Shown here piece after piece: positions 25,001-40,200 of a DNA stretch of 64,000 nucleotides; the stretch's first letter is position 1, and each line of letters starts with the position of its first letter. Below the pieces are notes generated by a model. The model ran no database searches. It was not told where the DNA came from and was given only the letters and a program-made list of their open reading frames with translations. The stretch is from Rhabdornis inornatus (lineage: Eukaryota; Chordata; Aves; Passeriformes; Rhabdornithidae). Both the position numbers and the translations under genes were made by a program. The stretch is taken from the NCBI GenBank assembly GCA_013397075.1, contig VWZS01004365.1, positions 62,001 to 126,000 of the forward strand, written 5' to 3'.

Positions 25001-28000
25001 GATGTATTTCATTGAAAATGCTCAGTCTGCATCAGAAGACCTCTTGTGATATGCTGACAAGGAGGGATCTTTAAAAAATAAATAAGAATGCACTTGCAGA
25101 ACAAGGGCTGTGCAGTCTAACTGCCCCTCTAATAGGTGTCAGAAGGAAAAAGTAGTTCACTTTTGCCTGTTGTACAGAGGATTATTCTGATATTTTTAAA
25201 AATACCATTTTGAGAGAGGCCTGTGAGAAAGTGTCTTTTCTTCCCATTTTGTTCCATTCAGAGACATTATTTCCAGATCACTGTGACATGAAAGAGAATG
25301 TGTTTGCACAGTAGTACAGAGTGCCTCTGACAGAACATAGCTGAGGGCAATGTAATATGGAGAAAGATGCCTCATAAATTCCATCCCATTTCATGACCCA
25401 TCCAGAAAAGGTGGTTTTGTTCAGACACTGATCAGAACCCAGCTGTCATCATGTAGGCAAGAATGATTAACAGTAGACAATGAGAGCATTTACCCAGAGC
25501 TCACCAAGGAGTGGGCGGTGGGCAAAAAACTAAGGAAAATTCAGGAACAGAGCTGAAGCCTGACATGATTAACAAAAGCATGTTTTTGTAATAAGTATGG
25601 CCTTAATATCCAAAATAATTTGCTGCTTAGTAAGTGCTCTGTACAAGCCAGTTGGGCAGTGGGTAACAGTGCCCAAGAATTCCTGGTTTGCAGAGAAGTG
25701 TCACATGCCTTCTCTGTGTGCAATGTTTGAAGACATTGTGAAGTTATTGTCCCTGTAACATCTGCAAACTATGACTAAAAAATAAAGAATCAGAAGACTA
25801 CAGTGCTGGCTATGCCAGTCTTCCCACTGGCAAACTCACTTTCTCTTATCAGCATCTGTGCTCTGGGCATCCAAGTCCTGATGTCTGCAAGAAAGCTGAT
25901 GGTACAGCAAAAGAAGGTAAGCAGCACAACTCAAGCTGCAGTGGTAGAGAATGGGTAAAAATGAAAGACAGGAAAGGAAAAAGGTCTCATAACAAAGCAG
26001 TGGTTTTTTCCCTTTGAACATTATACAAATCTTCACTAAAATCATCTACAGCAGGAATTTATAGAACACAATCTCTATGGAGAGGAGTTTTGCAACTTTG
26101 TACTCTGTCTCCAGTGGCTTTTATACACAATGTCCAAAAGAAGTTGAGCACTGCCCCAGTTTCATGTTTCCCAGGTACAGCAGTTACAGGAGCTATGAAT
26201 CTTATCTGTGTTTTTTATCTCAGCACGCTTGGAAGAGAGAAGGGGGCTTGGCCTTTGGAGTCTGCACATAGCTAAGCTGAATACTTCATGTCAACTCAAG
26301 TTCAGGGAAAGAAAAGACAGACATTCAGCACAAAGAAATTGTTTGCATTCTGGGGCTGACCTTTTGCAGGTGGAAATAATGGTTGCTCATTCTTTTGAAA
26401 ACCTGAGGAATGGAGAGGTTGAAAGGCTGATAGCACCTCTCCCTGTTCTTTGCTATGTGAGACAGACTTATTTGGTCTGATTTCTCTGTGAGGAGGATTT
26501 TAAAGATACTGAAGTAGAGTTACATGGTAAAGGCTTTTTGTGAAAGAAATTATTTGTGGTTTATTAGTTGTGTAATGCAATAGTGGAGGTAAACTAGTGA
26601 AACAATATTTGTTCCTCTATCAATGGTCAAAGAGTTTGGTAGCGAAAATAAGTTGCTAAAATAATTGTTTAAAGTTCCTTGTATTCACACTGACTTTCAA
26701 AGCAGGGTGTCAGTTCTGCCAGCACATCAATTACAGCCAATGAATACCTGTTCCTGTGCAGCACCTCTTTACAATTTGAATGGAGAAGAACCAGGGAGAT
26801 GTGTGGTAACTAAAGCAGAAACTCGAGCCCAGGTGGTTGCTGGGCACAGGGCAGCAGTGAAGTCCAGCATTACAAAAGAAACGCCTTTCACTGCATTCTG
26901 GTTTTGGACAGTAGGAGAAAGGAAAAAAGCATTAAGCACTTTTTCCATCAAAATGTGCCTAAGTGTGCCCATCTAGGTTAATAGCCTAGTAGATGGAGTT
27001 TGGAATTAGTGACCTACCAAAGTCCAGTTCATTCACACTGCTGAGAGATACTGGTGGTTTTTAAAAAGCTCTGGATGTAGAGCTCAGGCTAGATAACAAT
27101 TATGCTAACATCTGTCTGGGTGGTTGGCTAAGCATTCCAATTCCATTCACAGATCAGAATTCAAGATTGAGAACTCAGTCCATTCATTCAGGAAAGGCAG
27201 TCTCTCTGTCTACCAGCTCAGCTTTGCAACCATAATAGAAGCCTTTTTATGACTCTAGCAATGCACTGCGCACTTTTGTGGCAGGCAGGTAATTGCTTTG
27301 GGTATGCTAAAATAAATAAAATAAAATGTAGCAATTTATGACCAGATAAGAGAGATGTAAATATTGTTTGATGGGAGCTGGCCGAGTGCTGACCTGCAGC
27401 ATGGTTAGTAATTAGGATTAACTCCAAGGACTTAGCAGAAATGTTCAGCCACTGTCAGGTAATCAGAGTGGCAGATTCAGGGGTGGCTATTGTAGTTCCT
27501 GGTCATCTGCACTCATTTAAGGGATCCCTTATTTTTAGTGGTGGGATTAAAGTGTCATTTTGCAGAATGTGAAAATGTTATTTTTTTCATGTGATTATGT
27601 GACACCATTCACACCTATAGTTTGTTTTATGTGGGGTTTGATAGATTGCTGTGCTCACAGGCTTCTTGGATATTGGTTTCTTGTTAACTCCAGTTGCTTT
27701 TATTTGGCTGAGCCATTTTGGGTGAAAAATCATCATCTTATATACTTTTGATAAAACTAGGTCTTTTTAAAATTTGCAGTGAGGTGGTAACAATAAAATG
27801 ATTTGTCTTGTGTGCCAGTAAAAACCACAGTATCCTGCTTCTTCCCCTGTGTTGGCTGGTTAGTATATTTCCCTGTGATTTTCAGGCTTTAATTTCCATC
27901 CTGAGGCTGAAAAAGCCGAGAACACAGAACCTACAGCTTATTTATAGAGTGGTTCTGCTAACCACAGTGGCATTGTACAAAGGTATGCAGCACTGCAGAC

Positions 28001-31000
28001 TGTTCTAGTCTCCGAACTATTAATGTATACTGACTGCAATTTACTTTGTAAAATGTGGATATTTTAGCTGGATATATACCAGCTCAGCTAAACCAGATAA
28101 TAGTATTTTTGGCTGAGAGTAAATGAATAGGAGAAGCTAGATACCAAAAGTATTCTAATAATATAGTGCATTATTTTAACTTACAGAGGCAGCTTACTAT
28201 ACTTTTTTGTTTTAAAATTTAGCAGGAAGATTTGCTTAGACTGGGAATTTGTCTTCCTGCTAAAAAAATAAGGGAGACAAACTATGCTCAGCTTCTATTT
28301 GAAACATCTTCAGAAAGAGCGATAATTTAAAAAAATGAGCTAAACAAAATATGTGTTCAAAATGCTGCCTTTCACAGTATCAGCAGTTAGTACTATGCCT
28401 TTTACACCTGGGTGCCAAGATTTTCTCTTGGCCAGTTTCTTAGTATCTTGTTTACCAGCCTTTTGTCACCATGGAAGGAAAAAGAGAGGGTTTATTGTTC
28501 CTAAGTCCTTGTTAGATGGAAGAAAACATCATTGTCTTTACAAGGGCTTTCCCTCTGTTTCATTGCAGAACATCAATCTAGCACTTTGTTGTCTCACAGC
28601 AAAAAAGTATATTATATGCATTTCATTTTGTTTTCCAATTTTATAAAGTGGAGATACATGAAGTGTGTTTTAGGACAGATTTTAAAAAGTGACCTACTTT
28701 TTTTTTTTTCCAAGTAGTCAAACCAGCAAATCATGACTGGAAATGGAAATGGATTTCTATAGGTATGACGCATGCCAAATAATAGTGCCTAGTCTGATTT
28801 TGTATTTCTGTTTACTTTATCACTGGCATGCCGCTGTTTTTTTTAAATTACCTTGTGTCCTGCAGGATAAGATAGTAACATACTTCCCTTTGGCTTTCAA
28901 TCGGTAATTAAATTTGGCTTAGTTTACAATTTTAATGAGGAGAACTCCCTACACAATTCTCTGTATCGTGAATAAACACTGATTCCTGTTTATTCATACT
29001 GAGATCTGTTAGTATTATTTTATTTTACTAACATTTGTACCTTGAAACAAAGCACACCCATTTAAAAAAATCCATGAATGAATAGATGTGCAGTTGGGTT
29101 TATGGAATATTAAGCCGATGAAAACCTCAAGGGTAAACAATCAGTGAAAGCCACCTGAGCTTATCTAATTAACACTCTGAAAAATGTGAACATGTCAGGA
29201 GAAGAATTCAGGTATGTTTTGACACATTTCTTTATTCTTCTACCCATCAAGATACAATCCCTACACAATAGAAGCCCGGGTGTTGTTTAATGTCTGAGAA
29301 ACTGAGAATAGAACAAGGGCTATACTGCCCTTGTATTCTGTTTATATGTTTTATATCTTGGATCTCTCAGGAATGTACTGCAATGCCTATCTAGCCAGCT
29401 TAGGTAGGCTGCCTTCCCGTGGGAGCAGCATTGTGATGGGAGGGACAGGGCAGCCGCAGCATCCTCCTGAGCGGGGGCTGGGTGTGCGGATCCTGCAGCT
29501 TAGACGCTCCTCTTGCTCCCATGGATGAAACGTAACCCTTGTGAGCTGGACACAACAGGGCTCTGTGTGGGAGGCACTGTTGATGCAGACAGTGAAGATG
29601 TTTCCATCCTGCATAGGGGACAACAAGAGGAATGGTTTGAATTACAGTTCTTGCATTGAAATGAAGCCAGGGACTATTCCCTGTAATTTAATGTAATATG
29701 CTTGTGTTAAAATTCAGAAGAAATTGTGCATGGCTTCATGAAATGTAATGGAATTATCTGGATTTACCATAACAGCCATGGCTGTGCTTAAGTGCTGCAA
29801 CCTATTCTAAAGAACCTGCTTTTACCAGGCAAAGTTTTTATTTAGAGACACCTGAATAATAGGAAAGCATTTTCAAGTGGTGGTATACATGATATTCCCT
29901 AAGAATGCATGTAATCACATCTGAGAATATTTTTACTGAGATGACAACGTTAAAGTAAAATACTGAACTGGTGAATCCTAGAGTGTGAACAGTGGCTTAA
30001 AAATCTTCTAGTGAGAAAATAAAAGGTAAATTCCATTTACAGGAGAAAAGAGAAACCTTTATCCAATGCCTTTATTGTAGTGTGTGTGTCTGTTTCCATG
30101 AAATGACATTTGGAGCAGCTGGAGAACTATGACATGGATACCTCTCCAGACCGAATATTCCCTATAAGAATATGTTTAATTTAACATTTGGCCTAGAACA
30201 TGTTCACTGATTGACCACTGGTTATAGAATCTGTAATGTTAATTTTTATCTATGGAATGTTTTTAATTGTTCGATAGGAAACAGCCTTGGGGTTGTACAA
30301 TGTGAGATGCCTGTGTAATTTTCCTAGGGTCCTGTAAAAATAGAAAATTCATATTTTTCATGAAATTTGGGTGTCTCTTGAGCAGACATTGCCTTGCTTC
30401 ACAGTAAATCAGCTCCAGTACCTTTGGCACAGAAGAATTTACCAAGAGCATGTCTCAGAAAGGTCAGCAGATTTCTCAGTCAAAATCTCTTTCCAAGTTT
30501 TAGATTACACAAGCTTCAGTCTTGAGAAAGGTTCCCTTGAGTGAGTCCCCTTTTTCTAATAATATTATGTGGATTTCACAGTGAAGTTTCAGTGTGTTTC
30601 TTCTTGAAACATGTTGCTAAGGCACACTATCCTGTTTTGCGTTGACCATTTGGACAACACTTCACTACACACAAGGAAAATTACTTTGAGGAACACAGGC
30701 TGCTGATTGATTCAGCACCAATGAGCTGCTTTCCATAAACACCTATAGCACAAATGTCTCCATCAAGAAGATGGGTGGCAACACCACTTTATTTAGATTT
30801 TGTTCAATGATTGAGACAAATATTACATTTTTATCAATGTCTTGCATTGCAGCGGAGAAATCCTGGGTCCCACTTCAGTCAGTAGAAAACACATTTGGCA
30901 GTTCAGTGCTGACACTGTAATCATTATTTCCCAATGGCCTGTTGCAGTACTTTCCACCCTCTCATTGTTCATGACTTAATCACTTCCCATCTTAACTATT

Positions 31001-34000
31001 TCTGCTGCCACTTTTGTGCTCTTAAGTCTCAGAGCTTCTCAGTGTCCAAAGTTCAGGGGCTAAATCATGAATTCACTCAAGGAAATGGTTCCGCCCTTCT
31101 CATTCACTGGTACTCTACACAGCTTTAAGGACAATTCAGACTTTGCCCTTTGTCTTTCAAACCTTTCCTCTATAAGCTGAAACACTCTCATATCTGTGTC
31201 TACTCTGATGGTGACTTTTAATGCATGATGATCAAAGGAGCTCTATGCTACCACATTTCATATGTTCATTGTAAATAAAAAGTTCCCACAAAGAATATTG
31301 CATTAGGCATCATTGTGAGAAGGAGTTCCCAAGGGGGTCTGCGAACATTGTCTCCACACATGGTTTTCAGGATGGCAATGAACTCCAGATATCATCTGGG
31401 AATCCCTAAAGAATTTAGTTTTCAGTGGTATTGTGAAACTCTGGGATTCTCTTGGTGGCAGCAGCGATGTATTTAAATACACACAGCCACTGCAAACAAA
31501 AAGATTGGGTAAAATTGGGGCCATTTCCAATTCAGTAATAAAACATAACAGTATTTATCTCTTCCAAATTTGTCTATTATAAAAGTGGAAATTCTATAAT
31601 CTAGACATTTAACCTAAGTTATAACTTCCACAGTTAGCAGAAAGAGAGGCTCCTCAGAAGGAGATTTGGCTAATTATTTTGGATGTGTGTTTTATATTTA
31701 GGCTATAATACCCTTAGGAGCCAGTTTCTCTCTACTGTAGACAGTGTAAGGGACAGATAGAATAAAACCCAGCTGTTGTATAGCTAGTTTCACTTTTGCA
31801 TTGTCTTTCATGGTTTTGTCTGCATAGCCTGAGGCTCAGTTCTGCAGTGTGCAAGGTGTGATCCTGCCCAGAGAGACCTTGATTTCAGTGGAAGAGCAGG
31901 TAGGGGGTTGGGTCACAATCCAGGTTGCATTAACCAAATTATCTTTTTCTCCCTGTCTTTTGCTTACAGCAAGTATAAAGGTATTTCAATACTATTTTAT
32001 TAGGATATGCAGGAACATCCTCATTCACGGGAAATAACACGAAACTTTAAAGTTCTATGTTTACACTTTTAAACACATTTTACATGATTTTCCACCAAAC
32101 GGTAAACCTCATTCCTCTAAAGCCCTGCTCAAGGTACTAACCTCCTTAAATGTTTACTTTACCATGAAAACCATTAACAAGTAAAGACTACACAGAAATT
32201 GGTACAGGTTACTTTAGTTAAGCTGTAGTTGCTTTGCAGAACTCGTCCAATTTTACAAATATTTTTAAAACTTAGAGTATATCAGAAAAAAAATGTAACC
32301 CATTTGAATTATAACACCTTCTGTCAGCATATTGTATTGCATTTCCATTGGCTTTCACTTTCCAACCTGTGTTTCCCCGTGGTTGTTTCTCCCTCACCTC
32401 AACATTTGTTTCTTATTTAGGACATGATTTTGTGAACAAATTATTGCAAGCTAAGTGTCAATTTACACTCAGGAATTATTTTTTGGTGGATGCCTGTGTG
32501 CAAATACCAACCACAAGTAAATGAGCAGTGTTTTATGAAATTTGTAGCAATACCTAATAAATTAATTAGTTATAGAAAATTTTAGAAATGATCAGTGAAA
32601 ATGGAAGATACAAATTTATCTGTGGCAGACTCAGGTGCTATTGGATCATTAGGCTTTAGAAAAGTGTTTAGAAGTGGCAGATTGTAGCAAATGTAGAGGT
32701 TTCCATTTGTTTCTATCATCTGGTGTTCATAAAATTAGTCATCATTTGCTTCCCCTAGTTTTGCGTTACACAATAGATATAGAGGAATCCACTGGGATAA
32801 CCATGGAGTTCCAAACCATTGAACTATATTTATTTAGATTACAAAAACAAAAGCAGCAAACCTGACTGATGAACATCACAGACTGAAGGAACAATGCCTT
32901 TAGAAACATGCAAATAGATTTCCTTTAATTCTGGAAAGAGGTCTTTGAGAGAAACAGGGTGGTAAATTATTTAGACTCTATTTTTTTGGAGATTGAGCTT
33001 GCTAATGTTCCAGATGTGCAAGAACAGGAAGTTCTATCATTTCCTCAGAATATGTGTTGTGTAGACTATTATTATAAAACTGTGGATTGATAAAATAAGA
33101 AGAAAAAAAAGAAAAAGATTAATTTTCCTATAGGAATGTGTTATGGTATTAGTATTATTCATGATACTACCTTTTAAATTTTTTTTTTTACTTTTTTTCT
33201 TAGTAACAATTTTTTCTCATTTTAAGAATCAATACAAAAGTAGAAACTCATTTTTACTGCAAGTGGGATGAGAAACCATTAGGATGGTATTTTCAGAACA
33301 TAGTTACACTGATAACAACAACGATGACAGTAGTAATAATAATAGACATAATAGACAGTATTATTTAAAAAATTGAAATCTGTGTTGACTATTAATGATG
33401 GCTATTAGTGCATATATGGAAATATATTTTCCACAATACTTACCATAAAATCTTGTGTGGCATCACTGATTAGACAGAGTTCTTAATCAGTTTGTGATTA
33501 GAAAATATGACAAGAATATAATTCAAATTTTGATAGGTAACCGTAGAATTTTTTCCAGTCTGGTAGCAGCTAAAGCAGAGCAGCTATTCAATCAGTAATC
33601 TCCTCATTAATTCATTTTAATGACTAATTTGTGAAGTTTTCTTGTCTGATACACTGAGCTCTTCAGCACTGTGCACTTTTCTTAAATACAGACATTGCTA
33701 CAGTGAACTCTTTTCCTACCAACATATATTTCTATGTTTTATGCATGTAAACTTTGTGTATTTTTCTCAAGAAAAGCAGTTAGCATGAGAAATTCTGAAT
33801 GTCATGTTTTTATCATCCTTTTTAGGGTCCCATTCTACACTCTGAATCTGGATCTGCCAATAGAAAGACAGCCTTTGCTCCTCGGGGCTGTGAGTGCTAA
33901 GCTTGCACAGGTTAGTAGAGAAAGCAGGGCAAGTGAATCTCTGCAGGGACAGCACTGTCTCCAGATGGCCACAAGATACTGACTATTAACAGTATAATGA

Positions 34001-36570
34001 AGCAACTCAGTATGAAAAATAGTTGAAAACACCAACATTTGTTGAGTTTTTGCTCTGCAGCTTTTTGCAATTGGGTAATTTTACTAATTCCTTAAATGCT
34101 AAAAAGTCCTTCAGGAAAGGTAAAACTTGAATCATGAATGAATTCATATATCCTGAAGAGCAGAAGAGGCAAGCCAAGATCTTTCAAGAACATCTTTCAT
34201 TGGATTGTATTTTCACAAATACTACATCCTATTATTAGTCCCTGTTTGGTCTTAAAATATATTCCAAATAAATGTTGACCTAGTGAATAAACACATTTCT
34301 GTGAATGGTTTTTAGATAAAGATAGGAGGTAGTGTCTCAAACACAGGAATCAAACTAATTCACCAGTAAATCTTAGAGAGCAGAGATTCCCCTGGGTCTA
34401 GTGAAATTTAAACCTGATCATTATTCAAGATAATTTATGTAATTTAATCTACTGGACAATACTTAGATTTTGTAAGTGTCATTATTAATGATTACACATG
34501 CTACAATTGAAGTCATGTGAATTTTGGGCAGTACTGAAGTAATAAGAATTCAAAATCTAATTCAAGTACAAGTTACACGAAGAAAGATGGGCTATAGTCC
34601 AGCTTTAGTGCTGAGCCTGCAAGAATGTCATCCTGCAAGCGTGACAGCAGCTATGCAATACCACAGATAAAGCAACTAGGTGGAAAAACATCAAGAATAG
34701 GCTTACTAACTCCCATCTGGAGCTATACTCAGCCCTAAATTGCATAGTACCTGAAAAGAATTTGAAGTCTGTAGTCCAGTAAATATGTGGGCTATTTTAG
34801 TACAGAAACAAAATGTTACTTTTCTCCGCCAGTAGAAACCTCAGCCCAGGGCACTTCTATAATACAGAGTAACAAAATGCTCATGCAAACAATGTGGAAA
34901 GGGATGTAATAATTCTGTGTTACATTTGAAGAGATCAGCATATTGACTATGAGGATAAATATCACTTAATGATTTAGGATTCTTTCAAGCCTGCAGAAAA
35001 AAATTGCTTAAAACACTGCAATAAGGCAAACACATTCAAATTTGTCTTGTGTTCATTTCAAAGGGACCTGCGCATTTTAAGTTTCCAGAAATCCTTCAAT
35101 TTGCTGAGATGTATTTTGAGAAAGCTGCTTCATATAAGCACCTAAAAGACTATCAATAAATTAAGGGGCTATCAATGAAGAGTATATCATAAATTTCTTG
35201 GCTTCCAAGAGCTTGCCAACAGTCTGCTGAAAGTTGTGCTGCAGAAAGGCACCTGCCAAGAAATGCTGCTTTCTTGGCATGACAGAGAGCAATACAAAAG
35301 ATGAAGACACGATTGGACACCTGTCTTAAGTGCCACCTGCAGTTGCACTGGTCACTCCAAAGACTTCACAAACCTGAGGCTGTTCCCAGTATTGCACATC
35401 AGCAGTATGGCTGCATCCATACTTCAACATGCATTGAGCTACTTCGTGTTGTTTCATAAAATGTAAAAGAAACTGGGCCACAGTGACATAAACCAGGCCT
35501 AATTTAGGGAAATCAACAAGATCACTCTGAAGTTAGTGCAGCTTTTGGAATAAGCTGCTTCCCCAGTGGTCCACTTTTAAGAACAGTCTAAAACCAGGAA
35601 ACTGTATTCTGCAATCCTGAGAACACCTTGGACCACAGCAAGGAAATAAAGAGCTCCTTTCCATTCCAAGTTGCTGGCTGTGCTTGTATGTTGTGTTTTT
35701 GGCTGGGTAACAGCTGTGAAGAGAGGAATACTTTCCAAATGCAAATATTAAAATGTCCTTAAGATGTAGACATTTTTATTGCTCTTTGAGAACAATGCTT
35801 TCTAGTTTAGATATTAAAAATTCAACATAAAGTACTTAGTTCCCATCTATTAACTGGATTTCTAGTGGTGGTTGGCTTAAATAGAACTGTACATGGCAAG
35901 GATATAAGAAAGAAAAGACTTGATGGAAATTAAATGACCTCTAAATATATGGTCTTCACAGAATTACATTTAAATATTCTTGTTCTTTTTCCCGTCCTTC
36001 TCTAAGTGAATTCAGAAACTCATTACTTCAAGGACATACGGGGAAAATCCTTTGCTTTTAGCACATTATCTTGGAAAAGTCTCCATGTCTAAGACATTAA
36101 GGCATGTTTTATTGCCATGTAGAAGAGCATAAAACATCATGAGTCAGTCTTCTCTACACCGATTTTTCTTCTTGTTATGAAATTGAGTGTTCTGCAAGCA
36201 CTGAGTCACTACAAATGAGAAAGATCTCTAGTACAGTATTTGTTAAACAGACAGAAAAGAAGAAACTATTGAATTTTTAATGGATTATAAATTTATTATC
36301 TGTTAGATTTCTAGATCTTTTTAAAGAACAATTCAGAAATTACTCATTAACTATTAACTATTTTGTTCTGATTAGGAATGGACTGAAATGATCTCTAGAA
36401 TAGTTTCCAAGATTAAATGTGATCTAATGAAATTGAAAAATATCTGAGATTTCTTTTCAGTTCAAACTGCTAATGGAAGCTAGACTGGCTTCCAGATTTT
36501 TATCCTTCTTGTAGTCCTATTCACATCATAGTATTCACTACCTCTTCAGCAACTCTACTGAGCTGCAATT

Positions 36571-36607
36571 AAAAAAAAACCAAACCAAAACCAACCAAAC
36601 CAAACAA
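36571..36607. repeat. Imperfect (CCAAA)n simple repeat
   Basis: An A run is followed by several copies of CCAAA/CCAAAA with one shortened unit. It may be the degenerate poly-A end of an old insertion, but nothing recognisable precedes it. Confidence 0.6.
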
Positions 36608-37131
36608 CTTTGCCATCAAGAAAAAGTTTGCCTTCCATAATTTAATATAATGCAGAAAAGAAAAAAGGAGTATTTTATATTTAGCTTTAGGGATTTAATT
36701 TTTACTTTACAGAAAGGAAAGCGAAGATCCAACATGAAAATATTTGCTAATTCAGAATGTTAAGAAGACCCACACTAAGAAGAACCAGAACATTCTGTAC
36801 CTCCATCTAATCTTGGCTTTTAATCTCATGTTAAAATTTGGAAGGAGGTAAAAATGGAATGTCAGTGTCAGTAACTAAAGCTCCATAGTCTTAACTTCTT
36901 TACCCTAGATTTGGTTTCTGTGCAATTACATTACCCTACCTAGAAACTGGTGTAACTGTGTGGCTACTTGATACAAATATTTTGTTAGAGAAATTGTTAT
37001 AGTGTGCCTTTAGAAATTAGGAAGGGATATTAGCACAGAAATCTGTATTAGCATTTAATCTGAGGCAAGCGCTAAATTGCAGAAATTCTAGAAAATTATC
37101 ACTAGATAATTGACTTTGTGGCTACTTTCAG

Positions 37132-37246
37132 CTTTCTGTGAAAGTGCACCAGCTATTACCATTAATGGAGACACTGCCTCTTCACCGACTCCCTTGGCAA
37201 GGCTGGAGCACGCCGAGGCTCTCACCCTAGCTGTGATCCATGAAAA
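37132..37246 (+). other. Exon-like block, unrecognised
   Basis: A 115-nt block is bounded by a good acceptor (gctactttcag) and a good donor (gtaagg). One frame is open across it (2 + 37 codons + 2), beginning FCESAPAITINGDTAS and ending LTLAVIHE before a split lysine codon. It is GC-richer than its surroundings and keeps several CpGs in a CpG-poor region. I do not recognise the peptide. The reverse strand is also open in one frame, which weakens the coding argument, and no partner exon was found. It could be an exon of an unannotated transcript, a conserved non-coding element, or chance. Confidence 0.25.
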
Positions 37247-40200
37247 GTAAGGTCATATGTTAAGATTCCTCACAGTTTCCAACCTTCTCTTCTAGCATTC
37301 CCCAAACCATTTCTGGGTCTGGATTCCAGTACATGCTCAGGCTCATACTTTTGCACAGCACATAGATGAAGTCAGGGGAATTAATGGCAGACTCACAATT
37401 CAGGCACCAATGTTTCTTTATGAGCCCAGTTTAAGGAACTAGACTTCCCTAAACAATTAATGTAAAGCATGCCTGGGCTGTGTAGGTGCTCCAACACTTA
37501 TCTTAGACCCAAAAGTTATTTGGATACCTTTAGTGACATTACAGCAGATGATAGGGCCTCAGTTTGTGGTTAAATGAATTAGTTCAGGCCTTTTATCTGT
37601 AAGAACTTGATTTGCTAGAAGTAGTTTGCGCACTCTCAAGTCTGCAGGGGAAGAGGAAAAGGCAGTGGCCATGTTGTTCTGAAGACCTGGGGGAAAGCAC
37701 TTCCCTGGGAAGTGGAAGATCTGATTCAGTTTCCTCCACATCCTGAGGAAGTGACAGCCCCCTCCCATTTCCCAGTCTTTTCCCTAGACAGGTATGGGGT
37801 CACACTCCATCCTTCCTATTGCAGAAAGGGTACTGATAGTCCAGATGAAGCAAGCACGAACCCAAAGAAAAGGCATGCAAGAGGATTCCCATGTGATTTG
37901 TAATGTGTGAGCTGTAGGGAAACTTGGCTTCCCTCTTAGGAGTGAACATGTAAATAGCTTGGGAAATCTCTGATTGGGTGTGAATATTAAAACATCTTGG
38001 GAAGTGGGCATTGGAGTCTAAGTTACCTCTAAATGTGTTTTCTGGGCAATGCCACCACCTGTGTTTTGGGTGATATGAATGATTCTGTGTGACATCTGCA
38101 GTGTGCACTCTTCTGAATACATCATTGTTATCAGTGGGATGGATATGTATGTCCATTTTGGCCCATTTAGCAAATTAGAAAAAGCTTTGAATAATGGCCA
38201 TGATACAAAAACATGAGATGACTAATCAGTTGGAATTGTTTTTGGCAAGGATATCAAAAGGCATTAAACATTTCTCAGATATAAGAAATGTAATAAGCCT
38301 CTGGACTGCCAGTAAAGGGCAGTGAAAAAGAAAAGGCAAGTGAAAAAGAAAACAGTTTAATGCTTTTTGCAGAACAGAGGGTGCTGAAAGGTTCATACTT
38401 CTTCTAAGTTAGTGAGATGAGGGAAACTCATGCCGAAGAAGAGAGAAATAAAGTAGCAAATGGACATCATTTTTGGAGACAATTTATTTGTTGGGATCCC
38501 TATTATTTTCTTCATCCTTGTCCTTCTTCCCTCCTGTTCCATCTTCCTCATTGGAGTGAGCCAGGAGGTGGTGTGATGTTGTGATTAGTCCAGAATATGG
38601 AGCAACTTCAATCTTAAATGCCTGTATGTGTTTATGCATGTGTGCCTGTAAGTATATTCATGCACTCGTACAATATTCCATCTGATGCTGACAAAATACC
38701 TCCAAAGGAAGGAGTGATGGTATTTCCTCCTTTTGTTCTTGAAGAGGGTAAGACACTTTTCTGCACACAAATGCTCTCCTGTTCCTGATGCAATCACTAT
38801 CAAAATGTGCTGTCCCACCCAAATGAGAATTGCATTCTACTCTTCTCCTCTGGGGACTTCGAGCTTTAACTTTCAGGGCTTGTCTCCACAAGCACAGTCT
38901 TTACTTCCCTCCGCCCCCATGCAGGCAAAGAGAGCAGACCATCTGGTCCTGCATCCATTGCATATAACCTGTGCATCACTCACAGTCAGCTGTTTATCTT
39001 GAAAAACCAGGGTACCTCTTAAAATTGGATGGAACCTCAAGATGTGTTGGGGGAAAAGTCTGTAAATTTAAAATTATGCATAATAAATAATAAAACCTTA
39101 ACTCTGAAATTCAGTGTTGTTTTGTAATGTCAGTCTGGACTATCTGTTACCTTGGAGCTTATGTCTCCAGGGACCACAGTGGTAGGTGCTGAGCCTGGGG
39201 CTCTTTCTGACTCAGAAAGGCACAGGGCCAGGAAAAAATGGCAGTTCCCAGCCCTTATTAATGAGTGCATGGGGAGATCTTTCTGTTTACAGGATCAAAG
39301 ACCAGCTGACACTTGCTCTGGCACTGAGAAGATTATAAATAAGGATCCTGCTTTTGTGAGTTCCTGAGCACCTTTAAATCTCTTTGACCTTGATGAAGAG
39401 GAAGAAGAAACTGTAAATATAACTTACTGAAGATTCTCTGTGAAGTCCTCACATTCATGTGTGACAGCAGCTAGAAATGCAGGAAATCTGAGCATCTCCA
39501 AGGTTCCACAACATCAGGACTCTTACAATAAGACACTTTTTTTCTGAAGCCAGCATCATTTTTTTTTTTTTAATACAAAGTTATGTGTTTTTAAATGACC
39601 ATTGGAAGAAGTGACCTTGGGATATGGGTGAAGTTGTATGGATTACTTTAGATGATGAATGGTGATATATTGTATCCTATTGCATAGTTCCTGAAGAGGC
39701 ATAATTTGTCTACAGGAAAAGTATTAGCTTGGATATTTGCTACCATTTCCTTTTCATATTATGAAAGTAAAAAATATGCAGATTTGATGTCCATGGTTCA
39801 TATAAAAAGATGTGCTTTGTTTTCTGTTATTAATTCATTAAATGCTATGGATATTATTTACAAAAAAAAATTCCTCGTCCATGGCTGAACTTTATGCAGT
39901 TTTCTATTTTCCTGGTTTGTGGCAGAAAATGAAACAAAAGCCTTATCTGGGTTTTTACCAGTAGGGTAGTATATCATACTTAGGTAACTTGGTGTATTTT
40001 GTCCTTAGTTTATTGAGTCTTCTATTTATTTTTCAATTGTTTTGCATTGATTCTTAACATTTTAATTATTAATAACCTAATAAAATATTTTTATTGGAAA
40101 TGCCCTGAAAACAACAGACTGAACAGAGACGTAAACAATGCCTGGGTCTTCAGTTCCCTCTTCTTTTGACATCTGCCTTCTGCAAATGAATGATTTGCAT

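Larger units (their letters stand above)
20046..37131. other. Long intergenic stretch, no gene seen
   Basis: About 17 kb with no recognisable exon, RNA gene or clear transposon. It contains a T tract (20915-20937), a TA-rich palindrome (22024-22048), an AAATA-type run (27310-27328), A/T-rich tracts around 33094-33200, trinucleotide-like sequence near 33311-33365, and the CCAAA-type repeat at 36571-36607. A short GC-rich patch lies at 29400-29520. All open frames are short and lack recognisable domains. Confidence 0.5.
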
